Positions 36,469-45,800 of a stretch of 64,000 bases of DNA are shown piece by piece (within the stretch, counting starts at the first letter, position 1; every line of letters begins with the position of its first letter). The notes under the pieces were generated by a model. The model saw only the letters and a list, made by a program, of their open reading frames with translations. It searched no databases and was not told the origin of the DNA. The position numbers and the translations under genes were made by a program. The DNA comes from Nocardioides marinus (GTDB lineage Bacteria > Pseudomonadota > Alphaproteobacteria > Rhodobacterales > Rhodobacteraceae): the NCBI GenBank assembly GCA_019801415.1, contig JAHVJD010000003.1, forward strand, positions 186,001 through 250,000, given 5' to 3'.

Positions 36469-38312
36469 ACATTGGCAACCTGATCGACGCCTTCCGCCCT
36501 GCTGACGGGCCGCCGCCGCGGCAGCTGGGCGGCTTCCTGCGCTGGTGTCTGTCCGGTGCCTGGCCGATGCTGTGGCTGGCGGCGGGGTTCTCGGCACTGG
36601 CCGGCGCGATGGAGGCGGGCACCGCCTATATTCTGGGACTGGTGATCGACACCGCGATAGACAGCGGGCCAGAGCGGTTCTTCTCGGCGGAAAACCTGGC
36701 GGTGATTGCCTTGGCGCTGGGCTTCTTCCTGCTGGTGAGGCCCGCGTTGTTCGGCCTGTCGGCGGCCTCCAACGCGATCATCGTCGGGCCCAACGTCAAC
36801 CCCTTGGTGCTGTCGCGGCTTAACCGCTGGACGCTGGGCCAGTCGGTGCGCTTCTTCGACGAGGATTTTGCCGGCCGGATTGCCCAGAAACAGATGCAGA
36901 CCGCCAATGCCGTGACCTCGGTGGTCACCGAGATGATCAACGTGGTGGCCTTTGCGCTGGCGTCACTGGCGGGGTCTTTGGCCTTGTTAGGCTCTATTGA
37001 TCTGCGCATCACGGCGGTGTTTCTGGTTTGGTTGCTGGGGTATTTCGCGCTGATCCGCTGGTATCTGCCGCGCATCCGCAAACGCTCCGGGGCGCGGGCC
37101 GGGGCGCGGGCGATGGTCACCGGGCAGGTTGTGGATTCGATCACCAACATCAAGACGGTGAAGTTGTTCGCCCATGCCGATCATGAGGAACGCACCGCCC
37201 AGGATGCGATGGTGACGTTTCGGGACAAGGCGCTGCAATTCGGGTATCTGGCGGCCAGCTTCCGTTTCTGCCTGATGTGCCTGGCCGGTGTTCTGCCGGT
37301 CCTGCTGATCGGCGCCACGCTGCTGCTGTGGCGCGGTGGCATGGCCAGCGAGGGTGACATCGTCGCTGCCGGCGCGGTGTCGATCCGGATTGCGCAGATG
37401 ACCGGCTGGGTCAGCTTCACGCTGATGGCGATCTATTCGAACATCGGCGAGGTCGAGAACGGCATGAAGACCCTGTCGGTGCACGACCGGGTTGAGGACG
37501 CGCCGGATGCCAAGCCCCTTCAGGTGACCAAGGGCGAGATCGTCTTTGACGATGTGGAATTTGCCTATGGCGGCGATGTCGGTGGTGTGCGCGGCGTCAG
37601 CCTGACCATCAAGCCGGGGGAAAAGCTGGGTATCGTCGGCGCCTCCGGGGCCGGGAAGTCCACCTTGGTTTCGCTGCTATTGCGGCTCTATGACGGCGAA
37701 AAAGGCCAGATCCGCATCGATGGGCAGGACATCTCCAAGGTGACGCAGGATTCCCTGCGCAGCCAGATCGGCATGGTCACCCAGGAAACCGCCATGTTCA
37801 ACCGCTCGGCGCGCGAGAACATTCTCTATGGTCGCCCGGATGCCAGCGACGAAGAAATGAAGGCCGCAGCCGCCAAGGCCGAGGCCCATGCCTTCATCGC
37901 CGCGCTGGAGGATGGCGAGGGCCGCAGTGGGTATGATGCCTTTCTGGGGGAGCGCGGGGTAAAGCTGTCCGGCGGTCAGCGCCAACGCATCGCCCTTGCC
38001 CGTGCCATCGTCAAGGACGCGCCGATCCTGGTACTGGACGAGGCCACCTCGGCGCTGGATTCCGAGGTTGAGGCCGCGATTCAGGCTGCGTTGCACCGGG
38101 TGATGGAGGGCAAGACGGTGCTGGCCATTGCCCACCGGCTGTCAACGCTGAGCGAGATGGATCGCATCGTCGTGATGGAGAAGGGGCGGATCGTCGAAAG
38201 CGGCAGTCACGAAGAGTTGCTGGCGCAGGGTGGGCTGTACGCGGCCTTCTGGGCGAGACAGTCGGGCGGCTTCATTGGCACCGATGAGGAGCAGACCGCT
38301 GCCGCCGAATGA
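36465..38312 (+). CDS. ABC exporter half-transporter B (permease + ATPase)
   Basis: 615 residues with the same layout as its upstream neighbour: membrane domain (about 30-330), Walker A VGASGAGKST near residue 395, signature KLSGGQRQRIALA, Walker B PILVLDEATSALDSE and switch His in VLAIAHRLSTLSEMD. The ATGA overlap with the first gene shows that the two are made together. The two ATPase halves are close paralogues and both look catalytically complete, unlike heterodimers with one degenerate site. Confidence 0.92.
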   Translation: MNIGNLIDAFRPADGPPPRQLGGFLRWCLSGAWPMLWLAAGFSALAGAMEAGTAYILGLVIDTAIDSGPERFFSAENLAVIALALGFFLLVRPALFGLSAASNAIIVGPNVNPLVLSRLNRWTLGQSVRFFDEDFAGRIAQKQMQTANAVTSVVTEMINVVAFALASLAGSLALLGSIDLRITAVFLVWLLGYFALIRWYLPRIRKRSGARAGARAMVTGQVVDSITNIKTVKLFAHADHEERTAQDAMVTFRDKALQFGYLAASFRFCLMCLAGVLPVLLIGATLLLWRGGMASEGDIVAAGAVSIRIAQMTGWVSFTLMAIYSNIGEVENGMKTLSVHDRVEDAPDAKPLQVTKGEIVFDDVEFAYGGDVGGVRGVSLTIKPGEKLGIVGASGAGKSTLVSLLLRLYDGEKGQIRIDGQDISKVTQDSLRSQIGMVTQETAMFNRSARENILYGRPDASDEEMKAAAAKAEAHAFIAALEDGEGRSGYDAFLGERGVKLSGGQRQRIALARAIVKDAPILVLDEATSALDSEVEAAIQAALHRVMEGKTVLAIAHRLSTLSEMDRIVVMEKGRIVESGSHEELLAQGGLYAAFWARQSGGFIGTDEEQTAAAE

Positions 38313-38367
38313 TCGGTTTGGGCGTATTTCGCTTTTTCTGCGCGGTCCGGCGCGGTAATGAGCACCC

Positions 38368-39615
38368 ATGACTGATGCAGCCAGAACCACAGCAACGATC
38401 AGCCGTTTGGGCCACCAGGGTGACGGTGTCGCCGATGGCCCGCTTTTCGTCCCACGCAGCCTGCCCGGCGAGACCGTCTCCGGGGTCGTCGAAGGCGACC
38501 GGTTGACCGACGTCCGGATCGAAACCCCAAGCGAACACCGGGTGCAGCCGCCGTGTCGCCACTACAAATCCTGCGGCGGCTGCCAATTGCAGCATGCCAG
38601 CGACGCCTTCGTGGCCGACTGGAAGACGGATGTGGTGCGCAATGCCTTGCAGGCGCAGGGGCTGGAGACGGTTTTCCACCCGATCCACACATCGCCTTCA
38701 CGGTCGCGGCGACGGGCGACCTTCGCGGTGCGCCGCACCAAGAAAGGGGCGCTGGCGGGGTTCCATGGCCGTGCCTCCGGGGTGATCACCGAAATCCCGG
38801 AGTGCCAGCTGCTGGAGCCGACCCTGCTTGCGGCGCTTCCGGTGGCCGAGGCTCTGGCGCTGGCGGGGGCCAGCCGCAAGACACCTCTGGCAGTGACCGT
38901 GACCATGTCCGACGCCGGGCTGGATATCCTGGTGCGCCAGGGCAAACCCCTGGATGGCCCGCTCCGCATCGCGCTGGCCCAGCTGGCCGAGCAGCACAAC
39001 ATTGCCCGGCTGACATGGGATGATGAACCCGTGGCGATGGAACAGCCGCCCGCCCAGACCTTTGGGCCAGCCCAGGTCTGCCCGCCTCCCGGCAGCTTTC
39101 TGCAGGCCACCCGTGATGGCGAGGCTGCGCTGCTGGCGGCGGTGCAGGAAATCACCCACGGTGCGCGCCGCATCGTCGATCTGTTCGCGGGGTGCGGCAC
39201 GTTTTCGCTGCCCTTGGCGCGACAGGCAGAGGTGCATGCGGTCGAGGGCGAGCGCGACATGGTGACGGCGCTGGATGCCGGATGGCGGCGCGCCACCGGC
39301 GTGAAGAAAGTCACCACAGAAGCGCGGGATCTGTTCCGCAATCCATTGCTCCCCGAGGATCTCAATCCTTTTGGTGCGGCCTTTGACGCCGCAGTGATTG
39401 ACCCGCCGCGCGCCGGCGCCGAGGCGCAGACGGCCGAGCTGGCCAAGGCACGGACCCCGGTGATTGCCTATGTATCGTGCAATCCTGTTACCTTTGCCCG
39501 TGACGCAAAGACGCTGGTGGCAGCGGGCTACAGCCTTGATTGGGTGCAGGTTGTTGACCAGTTCCGCTGGTCTGCCCATATCGAGCTCGCCGCGAAATTC
39601 ACCCTGAAAGACTGA
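38368..39615 (+). CDS. TrmA/RlmD-family RNA (uracil-5-)methyltransferase
   Basis: 415 residues. An N-terminal TRAM-like domain (1-60) is followed by iron-sulfur cysteines in CRHYKSCGGCQLQH and, as probable fourth ligand, the Cys in EIPECQLLEP. The SAM-binding motif is RIVDLFAGCGTFSLPLA, and the catalytic Cys is in IAYVSCNPVTFARD, with the general base in FRWSAHIELAAKF. The family methylates U54 of tRNA or U747/U1939 of 23S rRNA; the exact site cannot be told here. Confidence 0.9.
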   Translation: MTDAARTTATISRLGHQGDGVADGPLFVPRSLPGETVSGVVEGDRLTDVRIETPSEHRVQPPCRHYKSCGGCQLQHASDAFVADWKTDVVRNALQAQGLETVFHPIHTSPSRSRRRATFAVRRTKKGALAGFHGRASGVITEIPECQLLEPTLLAALPVAEALALAGASRKTPLAVTVTMSDAGLDILVRQGKPLDGPLRIALAQLAEQHNIARLTWDDEPVAMEQPPAQTFGPAQVCPPPGSFLQATRDGEAALLAAVQEITHGARRIVDLFAGCGTFSLPLARQAEVHAVEGERDMVTALDAGWRRATGVKKVTTEARDLFRNPLLPEDLNPFGAAFDAAVIDPPRAGAEAQTAELAKARTPVIAYVSCNPVTFARDAKTLVAAGYSLDWVQVVDQFRWSAHIELAAKFTLKD

Positions 39616-39616
39616 G

Positions 39617-40426
39617 ATGACCGATACCCACTCGATGACACCGACACGCCGTCTTGCCGCCCTTCTCGACAGTGAGATGTTTGGCCGTTTCATCACCGCC
39701 GTGATTTTGGTGAATGCCGTCACGCTGGGCCTGGAAACCGCCCCGGTTGTGATGGAGAAGGCCGGCGCGTTGATCCATCTGATCGACTACCTGTGCCTGT
39801 CGATCTTCGTGGTGGAGATCCTGGCCAAACTATATGTTCGCCGGTTGCGGTTCTTTACCAGTGGCTGGAACGTGTTTGATTTCGTGATCGTGGGCATTGC
39901 ACTTGTCCCCAGTGGGCAGGGGCTTTCGGTGCTGCGCGCGCTGCGGATCCTGCGGGTTCTTCGGGTGATCTCGGTGGCGCCGCGGCTGCGTCGCGTGGTG
40001 GAGGGCTTCATCACCGCGCTGCCGGGAATGGGATCGGTCTTCTTGCTGATGACGATCATTTTCTACATCGGGGCGGTGATCGCCACCAAGCTGTTCGGCA
40101 ATGATTTTCCCGAGTGGTTCGGCGGCCTGGGCCGCAGCGCCTATTCCTTGTTCCAGATCATGACGCTGGAAAGCTGGTCGATGGGCATCGTGCGCCCGGT
40201 GATGGAAGTCTACCCCTACGCCTGGGCGTTCTTTGTCCCCTTCATCATGGTCACGACCTTTGCGGTGGTTAACCTGCTGGTGGGTTTGATCGTGAACTCG
40301 ATGCAGGATGCCCATGGTGCCGAGGAAGGCGTGCGCACCGATGCCTACCGGGACGAAGTGCTGCACCGGCTCGACGCGATCGAGCAGAAGATCAACCGCC
40401 TCGGAGACGGTGACCGGAAATTGTGA
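39617..40426 (+). CDS. Bacterial voltage-gated sodium channel (NaChBac/NavBac family)
   Basis: 269 residues, one six-span subunit that works as a tetramer. S1-S3 cover about 17-110. The S4 voltage sensor has Arg at every third position (SVLRALRILRVLRV, then RLRRVV). The pore selectivity filter TLESWSM is the NaChBac signature, and the S6 segment is MVTTFAVVNLLVGLIVNSMQD. A charged C-terminal helix (about 230-265, with EQKINRL heptads) fits the tetramerising coiled coil. ATG 39617 lies two bases after the methyltransferase stop. In marine bacteria these channels are linked to flagellar sodium use and pH homeostasis. Confidence 0.92.
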   Translation: MTDTHSMTPTRRLAALLDSEMFGRFITAVILVNAVTLGLETAPVVMEKAGALIHLIDYLCLSIFVVEILAKLYVRRLRFFTSGWNVFDFVIVGIALVPSGQGLSVLRALRILRVLRVISVAPRLRRVVEGFITALPGMGSVFLLMTIIFYIGAVIATKLFGNDFPEWFGGLGRSAYSLFQIMTLESWSMGIVRPVMEVYPYAWAFFVPFIMVTTFAVVNLLVGLIVNSMQDAHGAEEGVRTDAYRDEVLHRLDAIEQKINRLGDGDRKL

Positions 40427-40493
40427 ATTTCCTTACGGCCGGTTTCGCGCTATTGCCTGAAGTGAGGCAAATAAGAAAACAGGCTCAATACAG

Positions 40494-41021
40494 ATGGACA
40501 GACGGGCATTCGGACTCGGCGCCGTTGCCAGCCTTGGGTTGGCCGGTTGCAGCGTCGGTGGCGCACGGGTCGGCAGGTTCAAGACCTATGATGGCCCCGA
40601 GGTGACTTCGATCGTGGTCAACAAGGGCGCGCGAACGATGTATCTGCTGCATCACGACACGGTGCTGCGGGAATACAAGGTTGATCTCGGCTTCGCGCCA
40701 CTTGGACACAAGCAGTTCGAGGGCGACGGCAAAACGCCGGAAGGCACCTACGTGATCGACCGCCGCAATCCGAACAGCCGCTATCACTTGTCCGTCGGGA
40801 TTTCCTACCCCAACGCCAGTGACCGCGCGCGGGCCGCGGCGCAGGGAAAACGGCCGGGGGGCGATATCTTCATCCACGGTGAACCCATCGATCGCAAGGA
40901 GCGTCGCCGGGCTGCCCGCGTTGATGACTGGACCGCCGGCTGTATTGCGGTGTCCAACGACGAGATCGAGGAAATCTACGCGATGGTGAATGAAGGCACG
41001 ACCATCGCGCTGCGCCCTTGA
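40494..41021 (+). CDS. L,D-transpeptidase (YkuD) lipoprotein
   Basis: 175 residues. YkuD enzymes make 3-3 crosslinks in peptidoglycan or attach proteins to it. The signal sequence ends in the lipobox LAGC (Cys19), and RR at 3-4 could allow Tat export. The YkuD domain has TMYLLHHDTVLREYKVDLG, GDGKTPEGTYVIDRRNP and the catalytic region IFIHGEP with AGCIAVSNDEIEEIY, including the His and nucleophilic Cys. Confidence 0.9.
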   Translation: MDRRAFGLGAVASLGLAGCSVGGARVGRFKTYDGPEVTSIVVNKGARTMYLLHHDTVLREYKVDLGFAPLGHKQFEGDGKTPEGTYVIDRRNPNSRYHLSVGISYPNASDRARAAAQGKRPGGDIFIHGEPIDRKERRRAARVDDWTAGCIAVSNDEIEEIYAMVNEGTTIALRP

Positions 41022-41054
41022 TCCGGCCGCGCCTGCCTGTCACGCACTGAAACC

Positions 41055-41095
41055 AAAAACTGCGCAACCGCTGGCTGCGCAGATTGAGCTTTTTT
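41055..41095. terminator. Bidirectional terminator between the YkuD and CAP genes
   Basis: A 7-bp stem (CTGCGCA / TGCGCAG) with a 9-base loop. An A tract lies on the left, giving a direct T tract on the minus strand, and a T tract follows on the right after 7 bases. It works best for the leftward CAP gene. Confidence 0.7.
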
Positions 41096-41140
41096 AGACA
41101 CCTGACTGTTTCAGTGCCCGGACTGGCCGGGCATCTGATG

Positions 41141-41623
41141 TCAGTTTGCCATCACCAGCGTCCACCAGATCTTGCCGCCGGGTTCCTGGAACCAGGAGAA
41201 GCCCATGTTCACGGCCTTGGGGTCCAGAATGACTGCACGGGTTGCAGGCTCTTCCAGCCAGGCAGCGAGGGTCTGCTGCTCGTTTTCATAGGTTTCGGAG
41301 ATGTTTTCGCCCAGAAGCGTGCCGTTGTAACCGGCGCGGGTGATCCGATCCAGCGGCGAGGAGCCGTCGGAACCGAAATGCCAGGGGCGGTTCTGCACCG
41401 ACATGTCGCGCGAATGGGTGGCAGCGGCGGCGTTCAATTCGGCGTTCAGCTGAACGGCCGGGGCGCCGGCGGCAGCGCGCAGGGCGTTGACCGAATCGAG
41501 CATCCTCAGCTGCACCTTGTCAGGATTGCGGATGCGATAGGCACCACTGGTGTCGGTTACCGGTGTACAAGCCGCGACCGCGGTCAGGATTGCAGCCGCC
41601 ATCAGCAGAAAAACGCGGGTCAT
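41141..41623 (-). CDS. CAP/SCP-domain lipoprotein
   Basis: 160 residues. A signal sequence ends in the lipobox VAAC (Cys19). The CAP domain has LDSVNALRAAAGAPAVQLNA, HSRDMSVQNRPWHFGSDG, RITRAGYNGTLLGENISE, a putative His/Glu pair, and the ending FSWFQEPGGKIWWTLVMAN. The function of bacterial CAP proteins is not settled. The start with the signal peptide (41623) is preferred over an upstream in-frame ATG. It lies between two YkuD genes. Confidence 0.87.
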   Translation of the reverse strand: MTRVFLLMAAAILTAVAACTPVTDTSGAYRIRNPDKVQLRMLDSVNALRAAAGAPAVQLNAELNAAAATHSRDMSVQNRPWHFGSDGSSPLDRITRAGYNGTLLGENISETYENEQQTLAAWLEEPATRAVILDPKAVNMGFSWFQEPGGKIWWTLVMAN

Positions 41624-41794
41624 GTGGCACTCTCGTTCTGTCAGTTGCTCGTTGCACTTAGCCTTCCTGTGGCGCGGGTGCAAATGGCGCAGCAGAAATA
41701 TGCGACCCGGACCGGCGGATTGATTTGCGACTGCGGCTTTCCGGCCATAAAATACCCAGATCCCGGAACCCGATCGCGTAAATTGGATAGAGTC

Positions 41795-42406
41795 ATGCCC
41801 CGCAAATCATTTGATACACTTGGCAGGCGGCAATTTCTTGCCGGTAGCGCTGCCCTGATCTCCACCTCGGCCCTGGCACAGAACACGGATGGGCAGCCGG
41901 CCTATGACCCCCTGCGTCCGCCGCCAGAGCCGGAACCGCCGGTGCAGCGCAATATCTCGGCGTTTCGTGCCAAGTCCTGGCAGCCCTATTTCGACAATCT
42001 GCGCCGGGGCGCGATCCTGGTGGATATCGATAGCCGCGCCTTGCACTACTGGTCCGAGGATCAGACGATTTACAGGCTGTTCCCGTCTTCGGTGCCGCTG
42101 TCAGAAGATCTGACCCGCCGGGGGCGCACCAAGGTCACCCGCAAGGTCGAAGGTCCGGGCTGGGCGCCGACACCCAATATGCGCAAGCGCAACCCGGAAT
42201 GGCCGGCCTACATCCCGCCGGGTCCGGACAACCCGCTCGGCACTCATGCATTGTACCTCAGCTGGAAGTATTACCGCATCCACGGGACCCATGACACGCG
42301 CAAGATCGGGCGCAAATCTTCGAATGGATGCATCGGGTTGTACAACGAACACGTGGCCGAGCTGTTCGACCTGGTCAAGGTGGGCACGCAGGTGTTGCTA
42401 ATTTGA
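41795..42406 (+). CDS. L,D-transpeptidase (YkuD), Tat-exported
   Basis: 203 residues. A twin-arginine signal (GRRQFLAGSAALISTSALAQ, Arg11-Arg12) directs export of a folded enzyme. The YkuD domain has GAILVDIDSRALHYWSED, the long loop NPLGTHALYLSWKYYRIHGTH, and the catalytic Cys in SSNGCIGLYNEHVAEL. A Pro-rich stretch (about 35-50) links signal and domain. The reading frame is open far upstream, but the ATG at 41795 begins the signal peptide. It is only 30% or so alike by eye to the YkuD lipoprotein 1.3 kb upstream. Confidence 0.9.
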   Translation: MPRKSFDTLGRRQFLAGSAALISTSALAQNTDGQPAYDPLRPPPEPEPPVQRNISAFRAKSWQPYFDNLRRGAILVDIDSRALHYWSEDQTIYRLFPSSVPLSEDLTRRGRTKVTRKVEGPGWAPTPNMRKRNPEWPAYIPPGPDNPLGTHALYLSWKYYRIHGTHDTRKIGRKSSNGCIGLYNEHVAELFDLVKVGTQVLLI

Positions 42407-42544
42407 CGACAGCGGCGTCAGCGCAAGGGCTGCAGTGATAACAAGCAATTGCAATCCCCCGAATTTGCTGGTTAGAAAAAAATACGAGGTAAGTCTTGGT
42501 TGCGTGGTTCAGATCGTTGGGCCGCGCGAATTCTGGAGGTTAAC

Positions 42545-42727
42545 ATGAAAAAACTCGTTATCGCCGCTGCGCTGACCGCTGCCGCTTCCACCGCCACTGC
42601 AGGCAACCTGGCCGAGCCGGTTGTTGAACCGCCGGTCATCGTTGAAGAATCCCAGGGTTCTTCCAGCGGCATCGTTCTGCCGCTGCTGCTGCTGGTCCTG
42701 GTTGGCGCAGCTGTTGCATCGAACTAA
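42545..42727 (+). CDS. Small exported protein with C-terminal membrane segment
   Basis: 60 residues. A signal peptide MKKLVIAAALTAAASTATAG (1-20), a short acidic proline-rich stretch with EPVVEPPVIVEES, then a hydrophobic segment (about 40-57) ending VASN. TGGAGG precedes the ATG by six bases and a strong terminator follows, so this is a self-contained, probably well expressed gene. I know of no function. Similar short proteins occur widely in Rhodobacteraceae. Confidence 0.82.
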   Translation: MKKLVIAAALTAAASTATAGNLAEPVVEPPVIVEESQGSSSGIVLPLLLLVLVGAAVASN

Positions 42728-42749
42728 GTTTCGATACTCAGTTACGGAA

Positions 42750-42777
42750 AAGGCGGTGGTTCTCCACCGCCTTTTTT
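42750..42777 (+). terminator. Terminator of the 60-residue protein gene
   Basis: A perfect 10-bp stem (AAGGCGGTGG / CCACCGCCTT) with loop TTCT and a T tract, 22 bases after the stop. Confidence 0.92.
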
Positions 42778-42820
42778 GTTGCCTGCTGCATGGCGGGCAG
42801 AGTCGGTGCGGGAGGGGCCG

Positions 42821-45800
42821 TCAGGCCGCCTCCACTTCGCGCAGGATCTTGCCGAGGGTGGCGAGAATCATCTGCACATCCTCCGCCTCGATGGTCAGCG
42901 GCGGGCGGATTTTCAGGATATTGTCCTTGGGCCCTTCGCTCCCGATCAGGATGCGATGGTCGCGCATACGGTTCTTGACGTAGGAACAGATCTCCGTTGC
43001 CTCGGAGCCGTCGGGGCGGATCAGCTCCAGCCCCAGAAACAGCCCCATGCCGCGCACGTCACCGACGCAAGGATGCACCGCCTGCAGCTGTTTCAGCCCG
43101 TCCAGCAGCAGTGTGCCCATGGCTTTGGCATTGTCCTGCAGCCCTTCGTCATCGACGATGTCCAGCACCTCCTTGCCCATGCGGCAGGACAGGGTGGAGC
43201 CGCCGAAGGTCGAGAAGAACTCGATGCCGTTGTCAAAGCTGGCGGCGATCTCGCGGGTGGTGACCAGCACGCCGAGGGGGTGGCCGTTGCCGATGGGCTT
43301 GCCCATCACCACGATGTCGGGCAGCGCGCCCTGGTGTTCGAAGCCAAAGTAGTAGTCGCCCAGTCGGCCCAGCCCGGTCTGCACCTCATCCGCGATGCAG
43401 ACGCCGCCCGCCGCGCGGATTTTTTCATAGACCGCAGGCAGGTAACCTTTGGGCGGGATGATCTGGCCGCCGACGGACGGAAACGTCTCGGCGATGAAGC
43501 CGGCGATGCCGTGGCCGCGGTCCTGTAGGGCGCGGATGGCGGGATCGACCAGATCGGCAAATTTCTGTGCGCGGTCGGGATCATCCCGGCGGAACGATCC
43601 ACGGTAGTCGTCGGCGACCTCCACCAGTTCGACCCAGTCCACCTTGCCGCTGCCGCCGGGCTTGTTGAACTTGTAGGCAGACAGGTCGATCGCCCCCGTG
43701 GTGTTGCCGTGATAGCCGTGATCGGGGGTGACCATGCCCTTGGCGCCGGTGTGGGCGCGGGCGAGGCGCAGCGCCAGCTCATTGGCCTCGGTGCCGGAGT
43801 TGACGAAGAAGCAGACCTCGAAATGGTCGGGCATCTTCGACAGGATCTTGTCGGCAAAGGCGGTCTGGGCCGGGTGCAGGTAGCGGGTGTTGGAGTTCAT
43901 CCGCTTGAGCTGGTCCGCCGCCACCGCCTGAATGCGCGGATGCGCGTGGCCGACGTGCGGGACGTTGTTGTAGGCGTCCAGATAGGGGCGGCCCCATTCG
44001 TCGAACAGGTGATGCTTCCAGCCGCGCAGCAGCATCACCGGGTCGTTGTAGGTCAGACTGAGGTTGCCGCCGAAATGCGCCTTGCGCCCCTGCAGCACCG
44101 CGGACTTGTCCGTGGGCGCATAGCAGACCTTGTCATCGGGCAGGTTCAGCAGGGCGGCGGGGTTCGGGCAGAGCGCGCGCCACAGGTACATCTCGTCCGG
44201 GTCGCCGACGCCGGGCCAGTCGGCCTCGATACCGTCGGTGGACAGGGCGAGCTGGAAATGCACATGCGGGGCCCAGCCGCCGTTTTGCTCGGGCGCGCCG
44301 AGCCGGCAGAACTCCGCGCCTTGCTCCACCACGTCGCCGGGCTTCAAACGATCCAGGAACTCCGGGTCGAGATGGCCGTACAGCGTATAGAAGGGATCAC
44401 CAGCTGGGGTTTCATGGCGCAGGATGATGACGCCGCCGTAATCCAGATGGCCGCTGCGGTTCTCCGCCACGAAAACTTCACCGCGCAGCGGGGCGTACAT
44501 CGGGGTGCCCGCCGGCGCAAAGGCATCGACCGCCAGATGCACGGTGCGGCGGTTGCTGGCCTTCCACGGGCCTTTGCGAAACGCGGGTTCCGCGTAGATC
44601 AGCCGCGGCTCGTGGTAGTAGCCCAGCCAGATGCGGCCCTGATCCTCGTATTCCTCGCCGACACGGGCGGCTTCGTCCAGCGGCATGTGGAACGGGTTTT
44701 GCGGCCAGGTCGACTCCTCCACCGACAGCGCGCCCATCGGGGCATCGTTTAGATCCTGCCCCATCAGCGGGGCAAAGCTGCCACGGTTTTCTTGCAGCCA
44801 GGCCATCACCCGATCGGCGCCGTCCACTACCGGCAGGTCGCAGGCTGCACGCAAGCGGGCACGGAGCAGACCGGGGTGCAGGTTGCAGCCCTCCAGGAAG
44901 CGCCAGGCGGGGGCCTGTGAAATGGTGACATAAGGGTCATCCGGGTTTTCCGCCGCCATCAGGGTAGAGTTCACCACGCTGACCGCCAGCCGCGCGCGCA
45001 AGAGCGGCCAGAGCATGTCCAGCTCCGCCGCCGTCAGCGGATTGGCGGCGTGATACCCGGCCACCAGCGCGGCCAGTGCGGCCTCCGACTCGGGGTGGTC
45101 GAGCACGATATAGGCGGCGGCAATGGCAAGGTCGCAGATCCGCGGCGCGGCGCACATGTCGCCGAGGTCGATCAGCCCGGACACATGGCGCGGTTCGGTC
45201 AGGTGTCCCGTCACCATGATGTTGTAGTCATTGGCGTCATTGTGGATCGCCTGTTTCGGCAGGGCGGCCAAATCAGGCTCTAACTTGGCGAAATCACCAG
45301 CGATTTCCTCCAGCAGCGCGCGCCGGGCGGGGTCTGCGATGCAATCCAGCTGATCGCTGATCCAGCCTGCCTGCATAAGGTCCCATTTGAAATCACGGTC
45401 CAGACCGGGGTGCTGAAAATCGGCCAGCGCCGCTGCCGTACCGCCCAGCACTGCGCCGACCTCATGGATCAGCGCATCGCTTTTGGGCTTGGCTTTGGCG
45501 TAGCAGCGCCCGGGCAGGCGGCTCAGCACCCAGACGAGCCGGTCCTGTCCATCTTCGTCCGCAAGCGTCACGAGGTTCGCACCATCGGTGGCGGTGATGA
45601 CCCGCGGGCAGGGCAGATCCGGCTGGCGCGCGGCGATATGGGCGAAGGCCTTGACCTGCATGTCGACCAGCCAATGCGCACAGCCAGGGCGCATGGCTTT
45701 CAGGATATAGCCCTGCCCATCGGCGGCCTCGGCCAGAAAATTCAGGTCATATTCGCCGTCAAGGCGGCTCAGCTCCGCCTTGATTCCCCAATGCCGTTCA

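Noticed and set aside
38313-38367. Possible terminator between exporter B and the methyltransferase
   Set aside because: No stem with a T tract is visible.
41084-41794. Upstream extension of the second YkuD gene to 440 codons
   Set aside because: It runs antisense through the CAP gene and the terminator. The Tat signal peptide begins at 41795.
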